NCBI GenBank assembly: GCA_900752215.1
Contig: CAADUO010000056.1
Span: forward strand, 5,447 to 69,446
DNA length: 64,000 nucleotides
Source: an uncultured Collinsella sp.
GTDB taxonomy: Bacteria; Actinomycetota; Coriobacteriia; Coriobacteriales; Coriobacteriaceae
Direction of reading: 5' to 3'
Below, one piece after another: positions 18,213 to 27,278 of the stretch. The notes under the pieces were generated by a model. It had not been told where the DNA came from, did not search any database, and worked only from the letters and a program-made list of their open reading frames with translations. A program made the translations under genes and the position numbers. Every line of letters begins with the position of its first letter. Position 1 is the first letter of the stretch.

Positions 18213-18243
18213 ATGCGACAAAGGGACAGCCCCTTTGTCGCAT
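18213..18243. repeat. GTGACAAAGGG palindrome, copy 2
   Basis: The arms ATGCGACAAAGGG and CCCTTTGTCGCAT flank a 5-nt loop. The T-to-C and A-to-G changes relative to copy 1 keep the pairing. It lies in the 69-bp gap between the MFS gene and the Gfo/Idh gene, inside the operon. Confidence 0.75.
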
Positions 18244-18273
18244 TCCACCGGTCACCAGTATTAAGGAGTCGAA

Positions 18274-19314
18274 ATGTCTGAGCTCAACCCCGTCCGCATT
18301 GCCGTTATCGGCGCCGGCGCCATGGGCCGCAACCACATCCGCTTTGTCACCGAGGAGCCCGAGGCCGAGCTCGTCGCCATCGCTGACGCCTTTGAGGGCG
18401 CCCGCGCCACGGCCGAGGCCGCCGGCGTGCCGTTTTATACCGATCCCGCCCAGATGATGGACGAGGTCAAGCCCGAGGCCGTCATTATCGCCACCCCCAA
18501 CGACCTGCATCTGGGCGTTGCCCGCGAGGCCATCAAGCGCAACATCGTGCCGCTGGTCGAAAAGCCGATCTCCAACGACCTCGAGGATGCTCAGGCCTTC
18601 GCCGCCGAAGCCGAGACCGCCGGCGTGCCCGTGCTCGTGGGTCAGCACCGTCGCCACAACCCCTTCGTCAACAAGGCCAAGGAGATCATCGAGTCCGGCG
18701 AGCTGGGCAAGCTCACCGTGTCGAGCTTCCACTACATGATCTATAAGAATGACGAGTACTTCGACGTCGAGTGGCGCCGCAAGAAGGGTGCCGGCCCGAT
18801 CCTGGTCAACCTGGTGCACGACGTCGACCTGCTCCGCTACCTGCTGGGCGAGCCCGTTGCCGTCCAGGGTATGCAGTCCAGCGCCGCCCGCGGTTTTGAG
18901 ACCGAGGACTCCGCCGTGGTCAACGTCCGTTTTGCCGACGGCGCGCTCGCGAGCATGACCATCTCTGACGCCACCGCCAGCCCCTGGAACTGGGAGGCGA
19001 CCGCTCGCGAGGATCCGCAGTACCGCCCCTTCGACGCCGACGCCTACTTTATCGGCGGCACCAAGGGCGCCCTTTCGCTGCCCCGCCTGCACCAGTTCTC
19101 CTACGACGGCGCCTCTAACTGGCACAAGCCGCTGCAGATGGAGATTCCGGCCGTCGACCCGGCACTGCCGCACAAGATGCAGCTCAAGCACTTTGTGAAG
19201 GTTGTCCGCCGCGAGGTCGAGCCCGTCGTGACCCCCGCCGATAACGTCAAGACGCTCACGCTTCTCAACGCTATCAAGGAGGCCGCCGAGACCGGCCAGC
19301 TCGTTGAGCTGTAA
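18274..19314 (+). CDS. Gfo/Idh/MocA-family oxidoreductase
   Basis: 346 residues. N-terminal Rossmann fold with VIGAGAMGRNHIR (about 10-22), the family's EKP motif in LVEKPIS near 95, and a C-terminal alpha/beta domain with DVDLLRYLLGE. Members oxidise sugars, inositols or related polyols with NAD(P). AAGGAG lies eight bases ahead of the ATG. Third gene of the SDR/MFS/Gfo operon. The substrate is likely shared with the SDR, but the sequence does not say which compound it is. Confidence 0.92.
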   Translation: MSELNPVRIAVIGAGAMGRNHIRFVTEEPEAELVAIADAFEGARATAEAAGVPFYTDPAQMMDEVKPEAVIIATPNDLHLGVAREAIKRNIVPLVEKPISNDLEDAQAFAAEAETAGVPVLVGQHRRHNPFVNKAKEIIESGELGKLTVSSFHYMIYKNDEYFDVEWRRKKGAGPILVNLVHDVDLLRYLLGEPVAVQGMQSSAARGFETEDSAVVNVRFADGALASMTISDATASPWNWEATAREDPQYRPFDADAYFIGGTKGALSLPRLHQFSYDGASNWHKPLQMEIPAVDPALPHKMQLKHFVKVVRREVEPVVTPADNVKTLTLLNAIKEAAETGQLVEL

Positions 19315-19386
19315 TGCCTTAAGAACGACCGCGGCAGAAGCCCCATGCCGAACCCTTCGGTCCGCCACCAATAAGCCCCTCTTCTT

Positions 19387-19422
19387 TGCCCCGCGAGCAG
19401 CCTCCTGCCCGTGGGGCATTTT
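19387..19422 (+). terminator. probable terminator of the SDR/MFS/Gfo operon
   Basis: TGCCCC ... GGGGCATTTTG with an inner GCAG...CTGC stem, 70 bp past the Gfo/Idh stop codon. Confidence 0.6.
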
Positions 19423-19481
19423 GCTACCTTGCCGACGATTTTTCTGGGGCAGGGGCCATTTTGCGCCTCAGCTTGGTTCGT

Positions 19482-19645
19482 GCGCCACGAAATGGGCCTA
19501 TCTACTACATTTAGCCGACCACCCTCAACCATGCCGAATTTCGCGAAATAAAAACCGCAGGTAAACGGCTTGCCGATTTTCGGAAAACCCAGGTATGGTC
19601 AGCCCCTACGGGTAAAACGTAGTAGATAGGCCGTTTTCGTGGCGC
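19482..19645. repeat. MITE-like palindromic element, copy 1
   Basis: 164 bp with perfect 9-bp ends GCGCCACGA / TCGTGGCGC and longer imperfect arms running inward (GGGCCTATCTACTAC ... GTAGTAGATAGGCC). A second copy lies at 60250-60411 in the opposite orientation, with about the same interior (CCGCAGGTA, CCGATTTTCG, CTATGGTTGACC-type blocks). It occupies most of the gap before tex. No transposase is visible; it may be a non-autonomous element or a large structured RNA. Confidence 0.7.
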
Positions 19646-19725
19646 GGCCCCAAAACAGCCTTTTGGGACGGGTGGTATCCTTGGTAGCCCTGTGTTGCAA
19701 ACGCACCTTAAACGCAAGGAGTCCC

Positions 19726-21873
19726 ATGGATCTTATCGCCCAGCTCGCCCGCGAGCTCAACCTTAAGGCCGCCAACATCGAGGCGGCCGTCAAGCTCATC
19801 GACGAGGGCAACACCATCCCCTTTATCTCGCGCTACCGCAAAGAAGCCACGGGCGGCATGGACGACGTCGCCCTGCGCGCCCTCGACGAGCGCCTGTCTT
19901 ACCTGCGCAATCTTGAGCAGCGCAAAGAGGACGTCATCCTGCTCATCGACGCCCAGGGCAAACTCACGCCCGAGCTCGAGCAGCAGATTCGCGAGGCCAC
20001 GCAGCTCCAGCGTGTCGAGGACCTCTACAAGCCCTACCGCAAAAAGCGCATGACTCGCGCGCAGAAGGCCCGCGAGGCAGGCCTGGAGCCGCTTGCCAAC
20101 ATGATTATCATGCAGGCCTCGGCCAAGGGCAGCGCGCTCGATGCCGCCGCGGCCTACGTCAACGAGGACGCCGGCTTCGACACGCCCGAAAAGGCGCTCG
20201 CCGGGGCGGCGGACATCGTGGCCGAGACGGTGGCCGAGGACCCCGAGAACGTCGCCGACCTGCGCGCCTTTACGCAAAACACCGCCGACATCGTCGTCGA
20301 GGCCACCGACCCCGCCGAGAAGACCCCCTACGAGCCCTACTACAACTTTGACGAGCCGCTGCGCCGTATACCCAACCACCGCGTGCTGGCTATCGACCGC
20401 GGTGAGCGCGAGGGCAAGCTCCGCGTGCGCGTGAACGTCGACGGCGCTGCCGCCACGGCACGCCTCGGCAGCCGTTGGCCCCGACGCCAGGGCGTCTTCG
20501 CGCCCGTCTTCGATGCCGCCATCGCCGACGGTTACAAGCGCCTCATGGCCCCCTCGCTGGAGCGCGAGGCCCGCGCCAAGCTCACCGTTCGCGCCCAGAC
20601 CGAGGCCATCAACGTCTTCGCCAAGAACCTTGAGGGCTTGCTCTCGGCACGCCCCGTGCGCGGCGCCCGCGTGCTCGCGCTCGATCCGGGCTACCGCACC
20701 GGCTGCAAGGTCGCCGTCATGGACGAGACCGGCAAGCTGCTCGACCACGGCGTGGTCTATCCCACCAAGCCGCGCCACGACGTCGCCGGCACCAAGCGCG
20801 AGCTCGCCCGCCTCGTCAAGAAGGACGGCGTCAACACCATCGTCATCGGCAACGGCACCGCCAGCCGCGAGACCGAGGAAGTCGTCTCGGAGTTCATTGC
20901 CGAGCAGGCGCCCAGCCTTCGCTACACCATCGTTAACGAAGCCGGCGCATCGGTGTACTCCGCTTCCGAGCTTGCCAGCCAGGAGTATCCCGACTTGGAC
21001 GTCACCGTGCGTGGCGCCATGAGCCTGGGCCGTCGCCTGCAAGACCCGCTGGCAGAGCTCGTCAAGATTCCGCCCCAGTCTATCGGCGTTGGCCAGTACC
21101 AGCACGACCTTGACCAGGCCGAGCTTTCGCGCACGTTGGGCCATGTGGTGGAGGACGTCGTCAACCGCGTGGGCGTCGACGTCAACACCGCAAGCGCGAG
21201 CCTGCTGGGATATGTATCGGGCATCACGCCGAGCGTGGCCAAAAACATCGTGGCCTACCGCGAGGAAAACGGCGCCTTCACCGATCGCCGCCAGCTCAAG
21301 AAGGTCCCCAAGTTGGGACCCAAGGCATATCTCAACGCCGCGGGCTTTTTGCGCATCAGCGGCGGCAAGAACCCGCTCGACGCGACGAGCGTCCACCCCG
21401 AAAGCTACGAGGTGGCCACGTCCGTCTTGGAACGCGCCGGCGTTGCGGCAAGCGAGCTCAGCCGCGGCGGCGTGCCCGACATCGAGCGCCGTCTGGGCAG
21501 CATCTCGACGCTGGCAAGCGACCTGGACTGCGGCACCCTGACGCTCATCGACATCGTCAACGAGCTCAAGAAGCCCGGTCGCGACCCGCGCGACGATGCA
21601 CCCGAGGTGGTCTTTAGCCGCTCGGCGCTTTCCATCGACGACCTGGAGCCGGGCATGGAGCTCAAGGGCACGGTTCGCAACGTTGTGGACTTTGGTGCCT
21701 TCGTCGACGTGGGCGTGCACCAGGACGGCCTCGTGCACATCTCCAAACTGGCCAACCGCTTTGTCAAGCACCCGAGCGACGTGGTGCGCGTCGGTGACAC
21801 GGTCAAGGTGTGGGTCGAAAAGGTCGATCGCGACCGCAAAAAGATCTCGCTCACCATGGTGCAGGGGAAGTAA
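19726..21873 (+). CDS. tex: Tex-family RNA-binding transcription accessory protein
   Basis: 715 residues: N-terminal helix-rich Tex domain, a YqgF/RNase-H-like domain around 300-420 (ARVLALDPGYRTGCKVAVMD), helix-hairpin-helix motifs around 490-560 (SIGVGQYQHDL, TASASLLGYVSGI) and a C-terminal S1 domain (about 630-700, GTVRNVVDFGAFVDVGVHQ). Tex proteins act in transcription-associated RNA handling in the cytosol. Start ATG at 19726 follows GCAAGGAG; the open frame reaches 29 codons further up without a ribosome binding site. It is monocistronic, flanked by two large palindromes. Confidence 0.95.
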   Translation: MDLIAQLARELNLKAANIEAAVKLIDEGNTIPFISRYRKEATGGMDDVALRALDERLSYLRNLEQRKEDVILLIDAQGKLTPELEQQIREATQLQRVEDLYKPYRKKRMTRAQKAREAGLEPLANMIIMQASAKGSALDAAAAYVNEDAGFDTPEKALAGAADIVAETVAEDPENVADLRAFTQNTADIVVEATDPAEKTPYEPYYNFDEPLRRIPNHRVLAIDRGEREGKLRVRVNVDGAAATARLGSRWPRRQGVFAPVFDAAIADGYKRLMAPSLEREARAKLTVRAQTEAINVFAKNLEGLLSARPVRGARVLALDPGYRTGCKVAVMDETGKLLDHGVVYPTKPRHDVAGTKRELARLVKKDGVNTIVIGNGTASRETEEVVSEFIAEQAPSLRYTIVNEAGASVYSASELASQEYPDLDVTVRGAMSLGRRLQDPLAELVKIPPQSIGVGQYQHDLDQAELSRTLGHVVEDVVNRVGVDVNTASASLLGYVSGITPSVAKNIVAYREENGAFTDRRQLKKVPKLGPKAYLNAAGFLRISGGKNPLDATSVHPESYEVATSVLERAGVAASELSRGGVPDIERRLGSISTLASDLDCGTLTLIDIVNELKKPGRDPRDDAPEVVFSRSALSIDDLEPGMELKGTVRNVVDFGAFVDVGVHQDGLVHISKLANRFVKHPSDVVRVGDTVKVWVEKVDRDRKKISLTMVQGK

Positions 21874-21880
21874 ACCGCCA

Positions 21881-22099
21881 AAGCAAGGGTACCCCCTGTA
21901 GCGACGTGCAAAATCGCGAGTATTCTGCAATTTTCGCCGTTCCGGATGCCGCTCAGAGACGAAAAAGCAAAAAACGGCCCCCGTTTTAGCGTCGTCAGAG
22001 CCAAAACGGGGGCCGTTCCATGCTTCGGTTAACTGATAAAGACCTTTACCTTGCTGAATACTCGCGATTTTGCACGTCGCTACAGGGGGTACCTTGCTT
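21881..22099. repeat. 219-bp palindrome with nested terminator between convergent tex and talC
   Basis: The left arm (21881-21925) and right arm (22056-22099) are 45 and 44 bp long and differ by a single extra G (AAGCAAGGGTACCCCC against AAGCAAGGTACCCCC). Inside lies a strong stem AAACGGCCCCCGTTTT ... AAAACGGGGGCCGTT (21974-22017). The right arm covers the stop codon of the aldolase gene (22098-22100). It probably ends transcription from both sides. Confidence 0.85.
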
Positions 22100-22802
22100 A
22101 CGGCAGAATATGAAAGCCGAGCGAGGCGATATCCTTGGCAAAGCCGCGCACGGTGTCGAGCGAGACCTCGTACGGGTCGCGACCGATGTTCTTCCGCTTG
22201 GCCAGGATGCTGTTGGGCACCGTAATGATCTGGCAACCGCAGGCCTCGGCCTGGTAAATGTTGATGAGCTCGCGCGTGGACGCCCACAGGACCTCACAGT
22301 TGGGCTTGGCGGCGGCCTTCTTAACCGACTCCGTCATAAACGGAATGGGGTCGACGCCGGTGTCGGCGATGCGGCCGGCAAAGAGCGAGATGATGGACGG
22401 CGTCTCGGCGTCAACGGCTTCGACCATCTCATCGACCTGCGTAGGCGTAAAGATGGTAGTGACGTTGACCTTGATGCCGTCGGCGGAAAGCTTGCGGACC
22501 AGCTCGGCGGTGGACTCGCCCTTGGTGGTCACGCACGGAATTTTGACGTAGACGTTCTCGGCCCAGGTAGCGATCTCGCGGGCCTCGACCTCCATGGTCT
22601 CGACGTCGTCGGCAAAGACCTCAAACGAGACGGACACATCGGTGATGTGAGCCAGGACCTCTTTGGCAAACGCGCGGTAATCCATCACGCCGCCCTTCTT
22701 CATAAGGGACGGGTTGGTCGTGAAACCCTGAACGTTGCCGTTCTCGTACATGTCGAGCATGCCTTCGAGGTTTGCACCGTCAGCGAACACCTTGATTGCC
22801 AT
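22098..22802 (-). CDS. transaldolase-family protein (TalC / fructose-6-phosphate aldolase-like)
   Basis: 234 residues, a small single-domain TIM barrel. MAIKVFADGANLEGM starts the first strand, TTNPSLMKKGG is the family's phosphate-loop segment, and VYVKIPCVTTKGE carries the Schiff-base Lys. Small transaldolases of this type transfer dihydroxyacetone in the non-oxidative pentose pathway or cleave fructose 6-phosphate; sequence alone does not separate the two. The ATG at 22800-22802 is preceded by AAAGGAATCAGGCAG. Transcribed alone, away from the HAD phosphatase gene upstream. Confidence 0.88.
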   Translation of the reverse strand: MAIKVFADGANLEGMLDMYENGNVQGFTTNPSLMKKGGVMDYRAFAKEVLAHITDVSVSFEVFADDVETMEVEAREIATWAENVYVKIPCVTTKGESTAELVRKLSADGIKVNVTTIFTPTQVDEMVEAVDAETPSIISLFAGRIADTGVDPIPFMTESVKKAAAKPNCEVLWASTRELINIYQAEACGCQIITVPNSILAKRKNIGRDPYEVSLDTVRGFAKDIASLGFHILP

Positions 22803-22995
22803 CTGCCTGATTCCTTTCGTTAGCATACGGCCGATAAACTGCTAAACACTTTACCTACGTTTATCAAGGCGTGAACTGCGGTTTTTTATCTTCTCGGCGA
22901 ACGGTATAAACACCTCAGTGTTTGGATTGATAAATCGATTGAGCATGCAAAAGCAAAGAGTCGCAGTTTGAGCAAACGTCAGAACGCGGGATTCA

Positions 22996-23823
22996 TTAGA
23001 TGAGGCCGAAATGCTGCATCGCTGTGACGGTGCCGTCGTGTGCGACATCGTCGGTCACGTAGTCGGCGACCGCCTTGACCTCAGGCATGGCGTTGCCCAT
23101 GGCGACAGCCGTCTCGACCGCAGCGAGCATGCCCAGGTCGTTACCCGAATCGCCGAAGCCAAAGGTGCGTGCGTTGCCGGTGCGACCCAGGTATTCCAGC
23201 GCTCGCGCCACGCCCACGCCCTTGTCGATGCCCTTGGGGCTCAGCTCGCGATTCTGACCACCGGTGTTGCACAGCTCAAACTCGCGATCGATAAAGCCAT
23301 CATCGTTGGCCACGCGAGCCAGGTCGCTCGCGACGATGCCTACCTTGCCCACGCGCAAACGGCCGTCGACGCGCATTTCCTCGGTGCTGTGCACCACAGA
23401 AGTGCCGATCAGAGACGACTGCTCAACACCCGCGGGTTCCAGGGCAAAAGTAGCCACGTTGGTCTCGAAAAAGGCTTCAATCCCTGCCGCGGCCATACGG
23501 CGTGCAAGCCCCTCAACAATGTCTTCGTCAAAGCAGTCCTCATACACCACGCGGCCCTCGACCTCGAGCGTGGCGCCCGCCATGGCAACGACGCCCGCGG
23601 GGTCGAGCGCACGCAAGCTATCGGCGATGAGCCACAGGGGGCGACCCGTGCAGATAAACGCCTTGTGTCCCGCGTCGCGCAGACGATGAAACGCCTCGAC
23701 GACCGTCTGCGAGGGGTGAACCGCCGAAAAGTCCTTGTCGGTCATGTTGTCGGGATCGAACGACGTCAGCGTGCCGTCCACGTCAAAAAAGAGCACGGCG
23801 GAATCGGGGCACGCATCAATCAT
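22996..23823 (-). CDS. Cof-type HAD-superfamily hydrolase
   Basis: 275 residues. Motif I is FFDVDGTLTS with the nucleophilic Asp, motif II ICTGRP, a Lys in KGVGVARAL-type motif III context (KGIDKGVGV), and motif IV FGFGDSGNDLGML. The cap domain is of the C2B type. Such enzymes dephosphorylate sugar phosphates and related metabolites; the substrate is unknown. Start ATG (23821-23823) follows AAAGGAACCCAT. It is separated from talC by 193 bp that contain a small inverted repeat AAACAC-CTCA-GTGTTT (22909-22924). Confidence 0.88.
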   Translation of the reverse strand: MIDACPDSAVLFFDVDGTLTSFDPDNMTDKDFSAVHPSQTVVEAFHRLRDAGHKAFICTGRPLWLIADSLRALDPAGVVAMAGATLEVEGRVVYEDCFDEDIVEGLARRMAAAGIEAFFETNVATFALEPAGVEQSSLIGTSVVHSTEEMRVDGRLRVGKVGIVASDLARVANDDGFIDREFELCNTGGQNRELSPKGIDKGVGVARALEYLGRTGNARTFGFGDSGNDLGMLAAVETAVAMGNAMPEVKAVADYVTDDVAHDGTVTAMQHFGLI

Positions 23824-23898
23824 ATGGGTTCCTTTCGAGGATAAGGGCAAACGAAGCATCCATCATATAATGGAGCGACGCAACCAGAGAGGTCACCC

Positions 23899-26466
23899 AT
23901 GGAATTTTACGCAAGCTGCCCCGAGGGCTTTGAGTCCGCACTCGCCGATGAGCTTAAACGCCTCGGGCTTTCGCATGTCCGCCGCCTAAAGGGCCGCGCT
24001 ACGTTTGAGGGCGAGCTTGAGCAAGGCTACCGCGCGTGCCTGTGGTCGCGCCTGGCGAGCCGCGTGTTTGTGGTGCTTGGGCGCTTTGAGGCGCAGGATG
24101 CCGATGGGCTGTACGACGGCGTTTACGACATCGCTTGGGAGACCATCATCCGCCCCGGCGCCACCATCGCCATTACCGCCCGCGGCGTGACCGAGCAGCT
24201 GCGCAACACGCGCTTCTCGGCCCTGCGCGCCAAGGACGCGCTGTGCGACCGTCTGGCCGAGACCACAGGGCGTCGCGCCGATGTCGACGCCGCCGATCCC
24301 GACGTTCACCTGCTACTTTCGCTGCGTCAGCGCCGCGCGAGCATAAGCCTGGACCTTTCGGGCGACCCGCTGTTCAAGCGCCTGCCGCCCGCCGCGACTC
24401 GTGCCGGCGAGGGCACGCACGTGCTGCGCCCCGACTACGCCGCCCTGGTGCTGGCGCAGGTCGGCTGGACCGCACTGTGCGAGCGCGAGCTAACGGCCGA
24501 CGATTACGAGGACGAAGCCCTTCCTACGCTGATCGACGCCTCGTGCGCCGGCGGCGGTCTGTTGTTGGAGGCCGTGAATATTCTGACCGACCGCGCCCCG
24601 GGCGCCGCACGCGAGCGCTGGGGCTTTGAGGGCTGGCAGCTGCACGACGCCGCCCTGTGGGAGCAGTTGCTTGCCGAGGCACGCGAGCGCGAGGCGGCAG
24701 CACGCGAGCGCCAGGCACGCATCGTTGCCGCGGATGTTGACCCCGCCGCCCGCAAGACCGCTGAGCGCATGGTCAAGTGCGCCGGCTACAAGCGCTTTGT
24801 CGATTTTTGCGCCGCCAAGTCCGCAACCGTACTGGACCACGCGGGCGCCGTCGCCGGTGCCGCCGTGGTCGCAGACACCACCGAGACCCCGCTTTCGCTC
24901 ATGCATGACGCCATGACGCTGGTCGGTGAGCTGCGCCGCGCGCCCGAGCTTGCCGCGACGCCGGTCGCCGCGCTCACCCGCGACGGATTGCTGGCCCGCG
25001 CGCTCCACGCTGAGCCCGAGCGCTCGATCGCCGTCATGCCCAACAACGAGGAAGCGACCGTCGAAGTCTGGCCTTCGCTCGACCACGCCGCCGCAGCGTT
25101 TGAGGCTGCGACCAGTGCGGATGCCGAGGCCGAGGTCACGGATGCCGACGAAGTCAACGACAACGCCGCCGACACCCCCACACCCGAACCTGCCGCCACG
25201 CTCGACCTGGGCGACGGCAAGCCGCTGCCCGTGCTCATCCCCGAGTCCGAGCAGTTCGCCAACCGCTTGCGCAAGAACGCCCGCCTGCGTCGCAAGTGGG
25301 CCAAGCGCGAGGGCGTGAGCTGCTACCGCGTCTACGATGCCGACCTGCCCGATTACTCCGCCGCCATCGACCTGTACGAGGGCTGCCCGCAGACGCCGGG
25401 CCGCTGGCTCGTCATCGCCGAATACGCCGCGCCCAAGACCATCGACCCCGCACTGGCCCAGGCCCGCATGCTCGACATCTTGGCCATCGCGCCGCGCATC
25501 CTGGATGTTCCGGCCGAGCACGTGCACGCCAAGGCCCGCATGCGTTCGCGCGGCGGCTCGCAGTACGGCAAGCAGGGCGCCGGCAAGGGCGCATCGGGCG
25601 AGCGCGCCAACATCGCGCGCCGTCGCCTGCCGCTCATCGAAGAGGGCGGGCTCACCTTCGCCGTCAACTTTGACGACTACCTGGACGTCGGTATCTTCCT
25701 GGATCACCGCGTCACCCGCCACCTAGTGCGCGAGCACGCCAAGCAGGCGCGCCGCTTCCTCAACCTGTTCGCCTACACCGGCACTGCCACCTGCTACGCG
25801 GCCGATGGCGGCGTCGAGGAGACCGTGACGGTCGACCTCTCGAACACCTACCTGGACTGGGCCGAGCGCAATATGCGCCAGAACGGCTTTGTTGGCCCGC
25901 AGCATCACTTTGTGCGCGATGACGTGCTCGCCTGGATTCGCGACCAGCGCCAGACGCGCAACCGCTGGGACCTGATCTTTGTCGACCCGCCCACGTTCTC
26001 GAACTCGTCCAAGATGGGCCGCCGTACCTGGGATGTCCAGCGCGACCATGTTGAGCTTTTGGCCGGCGTATCTCGCCTGCTCGCACAGGGCGGACATGCC
26101 ATCTTTAGCTGCAACCTGCGCGGCTTCCGCCCCGAGACGCGCAAGCTCGCGCGTGCGGGCGTGGTGCTACAGGACATTACGGCGCAGACCATCCCCGAGG
26201 ACTTCGCGCGCAACCAGAAGGTGCACCATTGCTATATCGTGCGCCGCCTGCCCATCGAGGACGCCATGGCCGAGGTCGGCTTTAGCGCCGAGGAGATTGC
26301 AGAGCGAACCGAGGAGCTGCGCAACCCCGAAGCCCGCAAGCCTCGTGCAGCGGCGCCCGCGCACGCGCAGGCCGGCAACGGCAAGTCCAGCTTTGCCGGC
26401 AAACCCTCCCCTGCCGGCAAGCCCAAAAAGAAGAAGTTCTACGCCAGCAAGCCCAAGGGCAAATAA
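23899..26466 (+). CDS. RlmKL-like bifunctional 23S rRNA methyltransferase, first catalytic half apparently degenerate
   Basis: 855 residues with the layout of E. coli RlmKL: THUMP domain (about 1-160), an N-terminal methyltransferase (about 165-430) and a C-terminal RlmK-type methyltransferase (about 440-800). The C-terminal half is complete: NRLRKN, YDADLPDYSAAIDLYEG, FLDHRVTRHL, LNLFAYTGTAT and the catalytic VDPPTFSNSSKM. In the N-terminal half the SAM motif reads LIDASCAGGGLLLEAV where relatives have DPxCGSGT, and no NPPYGER motif is present; the segment is Ala-rich. The RlmL (m2G2445) activity is probably lost or modified. The tail is Lys-rich (KPKKKKFYASKPKGK). Confidence 0.85.
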   Translation: MEFYASCPEGFESALADELKRLGLSHVRRLKGRATFEGELEQGYRACLWSRLASRVFVVLGRFEAQDADGLYDGVYDIAWETIIRPGATIAITARGVTEQLRNTRFSALRAKDALCDRLAETTGRRADVDAADPDVHLLLSLRQRRASISLDLSGDPLFKRLPPAATRAGEGTHVLRPDYAALVLAQVGWTALCERELTADDYEDEALPTLIDASCAGGGLLLEAVNILTDRAPGAARERWGFEGWQLHDAALWEQLLAEAREREAAARERQARIVAADVDPAARKTAERMVKCAGYKRFVDFCAAKSATVLDHAGAVAGAAVVADTTETPLSLMHDAMTLVGELRRAPELAATPVAALTRDGLLARALHAEPERSIAVMPNNEEATVEVWPSLDHAAAAFEAATSADAEAEVTDADEVNDNAADTPTPEPAATLDLGDGKPLPVLIPESEQFANRLRKNARLRRKWAKREGVSCYRVYDADLPDYSAAIDLYEGCPQTPGRWLVIAEYAAPKTIDPALAQARMLDILAIAPRILDVPAEHVHAKARMRSRGGSQYGKQGAGKGASGERANIARRRLPLIEEGGLTFAVNFDDYLDVGIFLDHRVTRHLVREHAKQARRFLNLFAYTGTATCYAADGGVEETVTVDLSNTYLDWAERNMRQNGFVGPQHHFVRDDVLAWIRDQRQTRNRWDLIFVDPPTFSNSSKMGRRTWDVQRDHVELLAGVSRLLAQGGHAIFSCNLRGFRPETRKLARAGVVLQDITAQTIPEDFARNQKVHHCYIVRRLPIEDAMAEVGFSAEEIAERTEELRNPEARKPRAAAPAHAQAGNGKSSFAGKPSPAGKPKKKKFYASKPKGK

Positions 26467-26469
26467 CAA

Positions 26470-26536
26470 AGTTGCGGTGGAATACGGACTGTTTTGCCTG
26501 GAATTAGGCAAGTTTAGACCGTATTTCACCGCAACT
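26470..26536. repeat. GTTGCGGTG palindrome, copy 1
   Basis: The arms AGTTGCGGTGGAATACGG and CCGTATTTCACCGCAACT (17 of 18 pair) contain an inner stem TTGCCT...AGGCAA. The second copy is at 60463-60529. Here it begins four bases past the rRNA methyltransferase stop and faces the convergent response-regulator gene. Confidence 0.8.
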
Positions 26537-26560
26537 CATATTGGGATGGTGGTTGGCAAT

Positions 26561-27274
26561 CTAGCCTTGGGTGACCAATCGGTAACCAATACCCACGTGC
26601 GTCTGGATATAGCGCGGATGCGCGGGGTCGGACTCGATCTTCTTACGCAACGTGCCCATAAAGACACGCAGGCTCGCCAGGTCGCTCTTGGTCGCCGTGC
26701 CCCAAATCTCGTGCAGGATAAACTGGTGCGTCAGTACCTTGTCGGCGTTATGCGCCAGCAGGCACAGAAGCTTATACTCGATCGGCGTCAGATGCAGTTC
26801 CTCACCATCCATCGTGGCGATGCCGGCATCAAAATCGATATGCAGCTCACCGGTATCGAACGAGCCCTCGGAGGCAACGCCGCCCGTCTGCGCATACGAA
26901 AGGCGCCTGAGCGTCGTGCGAATGCGCGCGAGCAGTTCCTCGACCGAAAACGGCTTGGTCAGATAGTCGTCGGCGCCGGCATCGAGCGCGCGGATTTTGT
27001 CCGCATCCTCGCTGCGCGCCGAGACCACAATGATCGGCATACCCGACCATGTGCGCACCGACTCCACCACCTTGACGCCGTCCATATCGGGCAGGCCCAG
27101 ATCGAGCAGCACAATGCTCGGCGCCTGCGACGAGGCGGCGGCGATGGCGGCATGGGCGGTCTCCACAGCCATATGGCGCAAGCCGTGCGCCTCGAGCGCG
27201 GCAACAATAAGATTGCGAACGGCGGGGTCGTCCTCAACGACCAAGATGAGCGGTTTTACGGCAGAGTTCGGCAC
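26561..27274 (-). CDS. KdpE-like response regulator
   Basis: OmpR/PhoB-type regulator of 237 residues. Receiver domain (about 7-120): acidic pair VVEDDPA, phospho-acceptor Asp in LLDLGLPDMDG, conserved Lys in DYLTKPF. C-terminal winged helix (about 140-235) with LTPIEYKLLCLLAHNADKV and HVGIGYRL. The closest family is KdpE, the potassium response regulator. Start is a GTG at 27272-27274 with AAGGAG seven bases ahead, four bases beyond the stop of the kinase gene; an in-frame extension of 27 codons is not likely to be translated. Here the neighbouring target appears to be a Kup transporter, since no kdpFABC genes are in the window. Confidence 0.9.
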   Translation of the reverse strand: MPNSAVKPLILVVEDDPAVRNLIVAALEAHGLRHMAVETAHAAIAAASSQAPSIVLLDLGLPDMDGVKVVESVRTWSGMPIIVVSARSEDADKIRALDAGADDYLTKPFSVEELLARIRTTLRRLSYAQTGGVASEGSFDTGELHIDFDAGIATMDGEELHLTPIEYKLLCLLAHNADKVLTHQFILHEIWGTATKSDLASLRVFMGTLRKKIESDPAHPRYIQTHVGIGYRLVTQG

Positions 27275-27278
27275 AGCG

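Noticed and set aside
16813..19419. An 868-codon open frame on the minus strand
   Set aside because: Antisense to the SDR, MFS and Gfo/Idh genes, with Gly/Asp-rich low complexity and no motif.
19304..19725. A gene in the gap between the Gfo/Idh gene and tex
   Set aside because: Short open frames cover the MITE-like palindrome and the terminator only. No ribosome binding site or family resemblance.
22909..22924. Operator for talC
   Set aside because: AAACAC-CTCA-GTGTTT is a small perfect inverted repeat, but it is short and no regulator is adjacent. Recorded in the neighbouring entry only.
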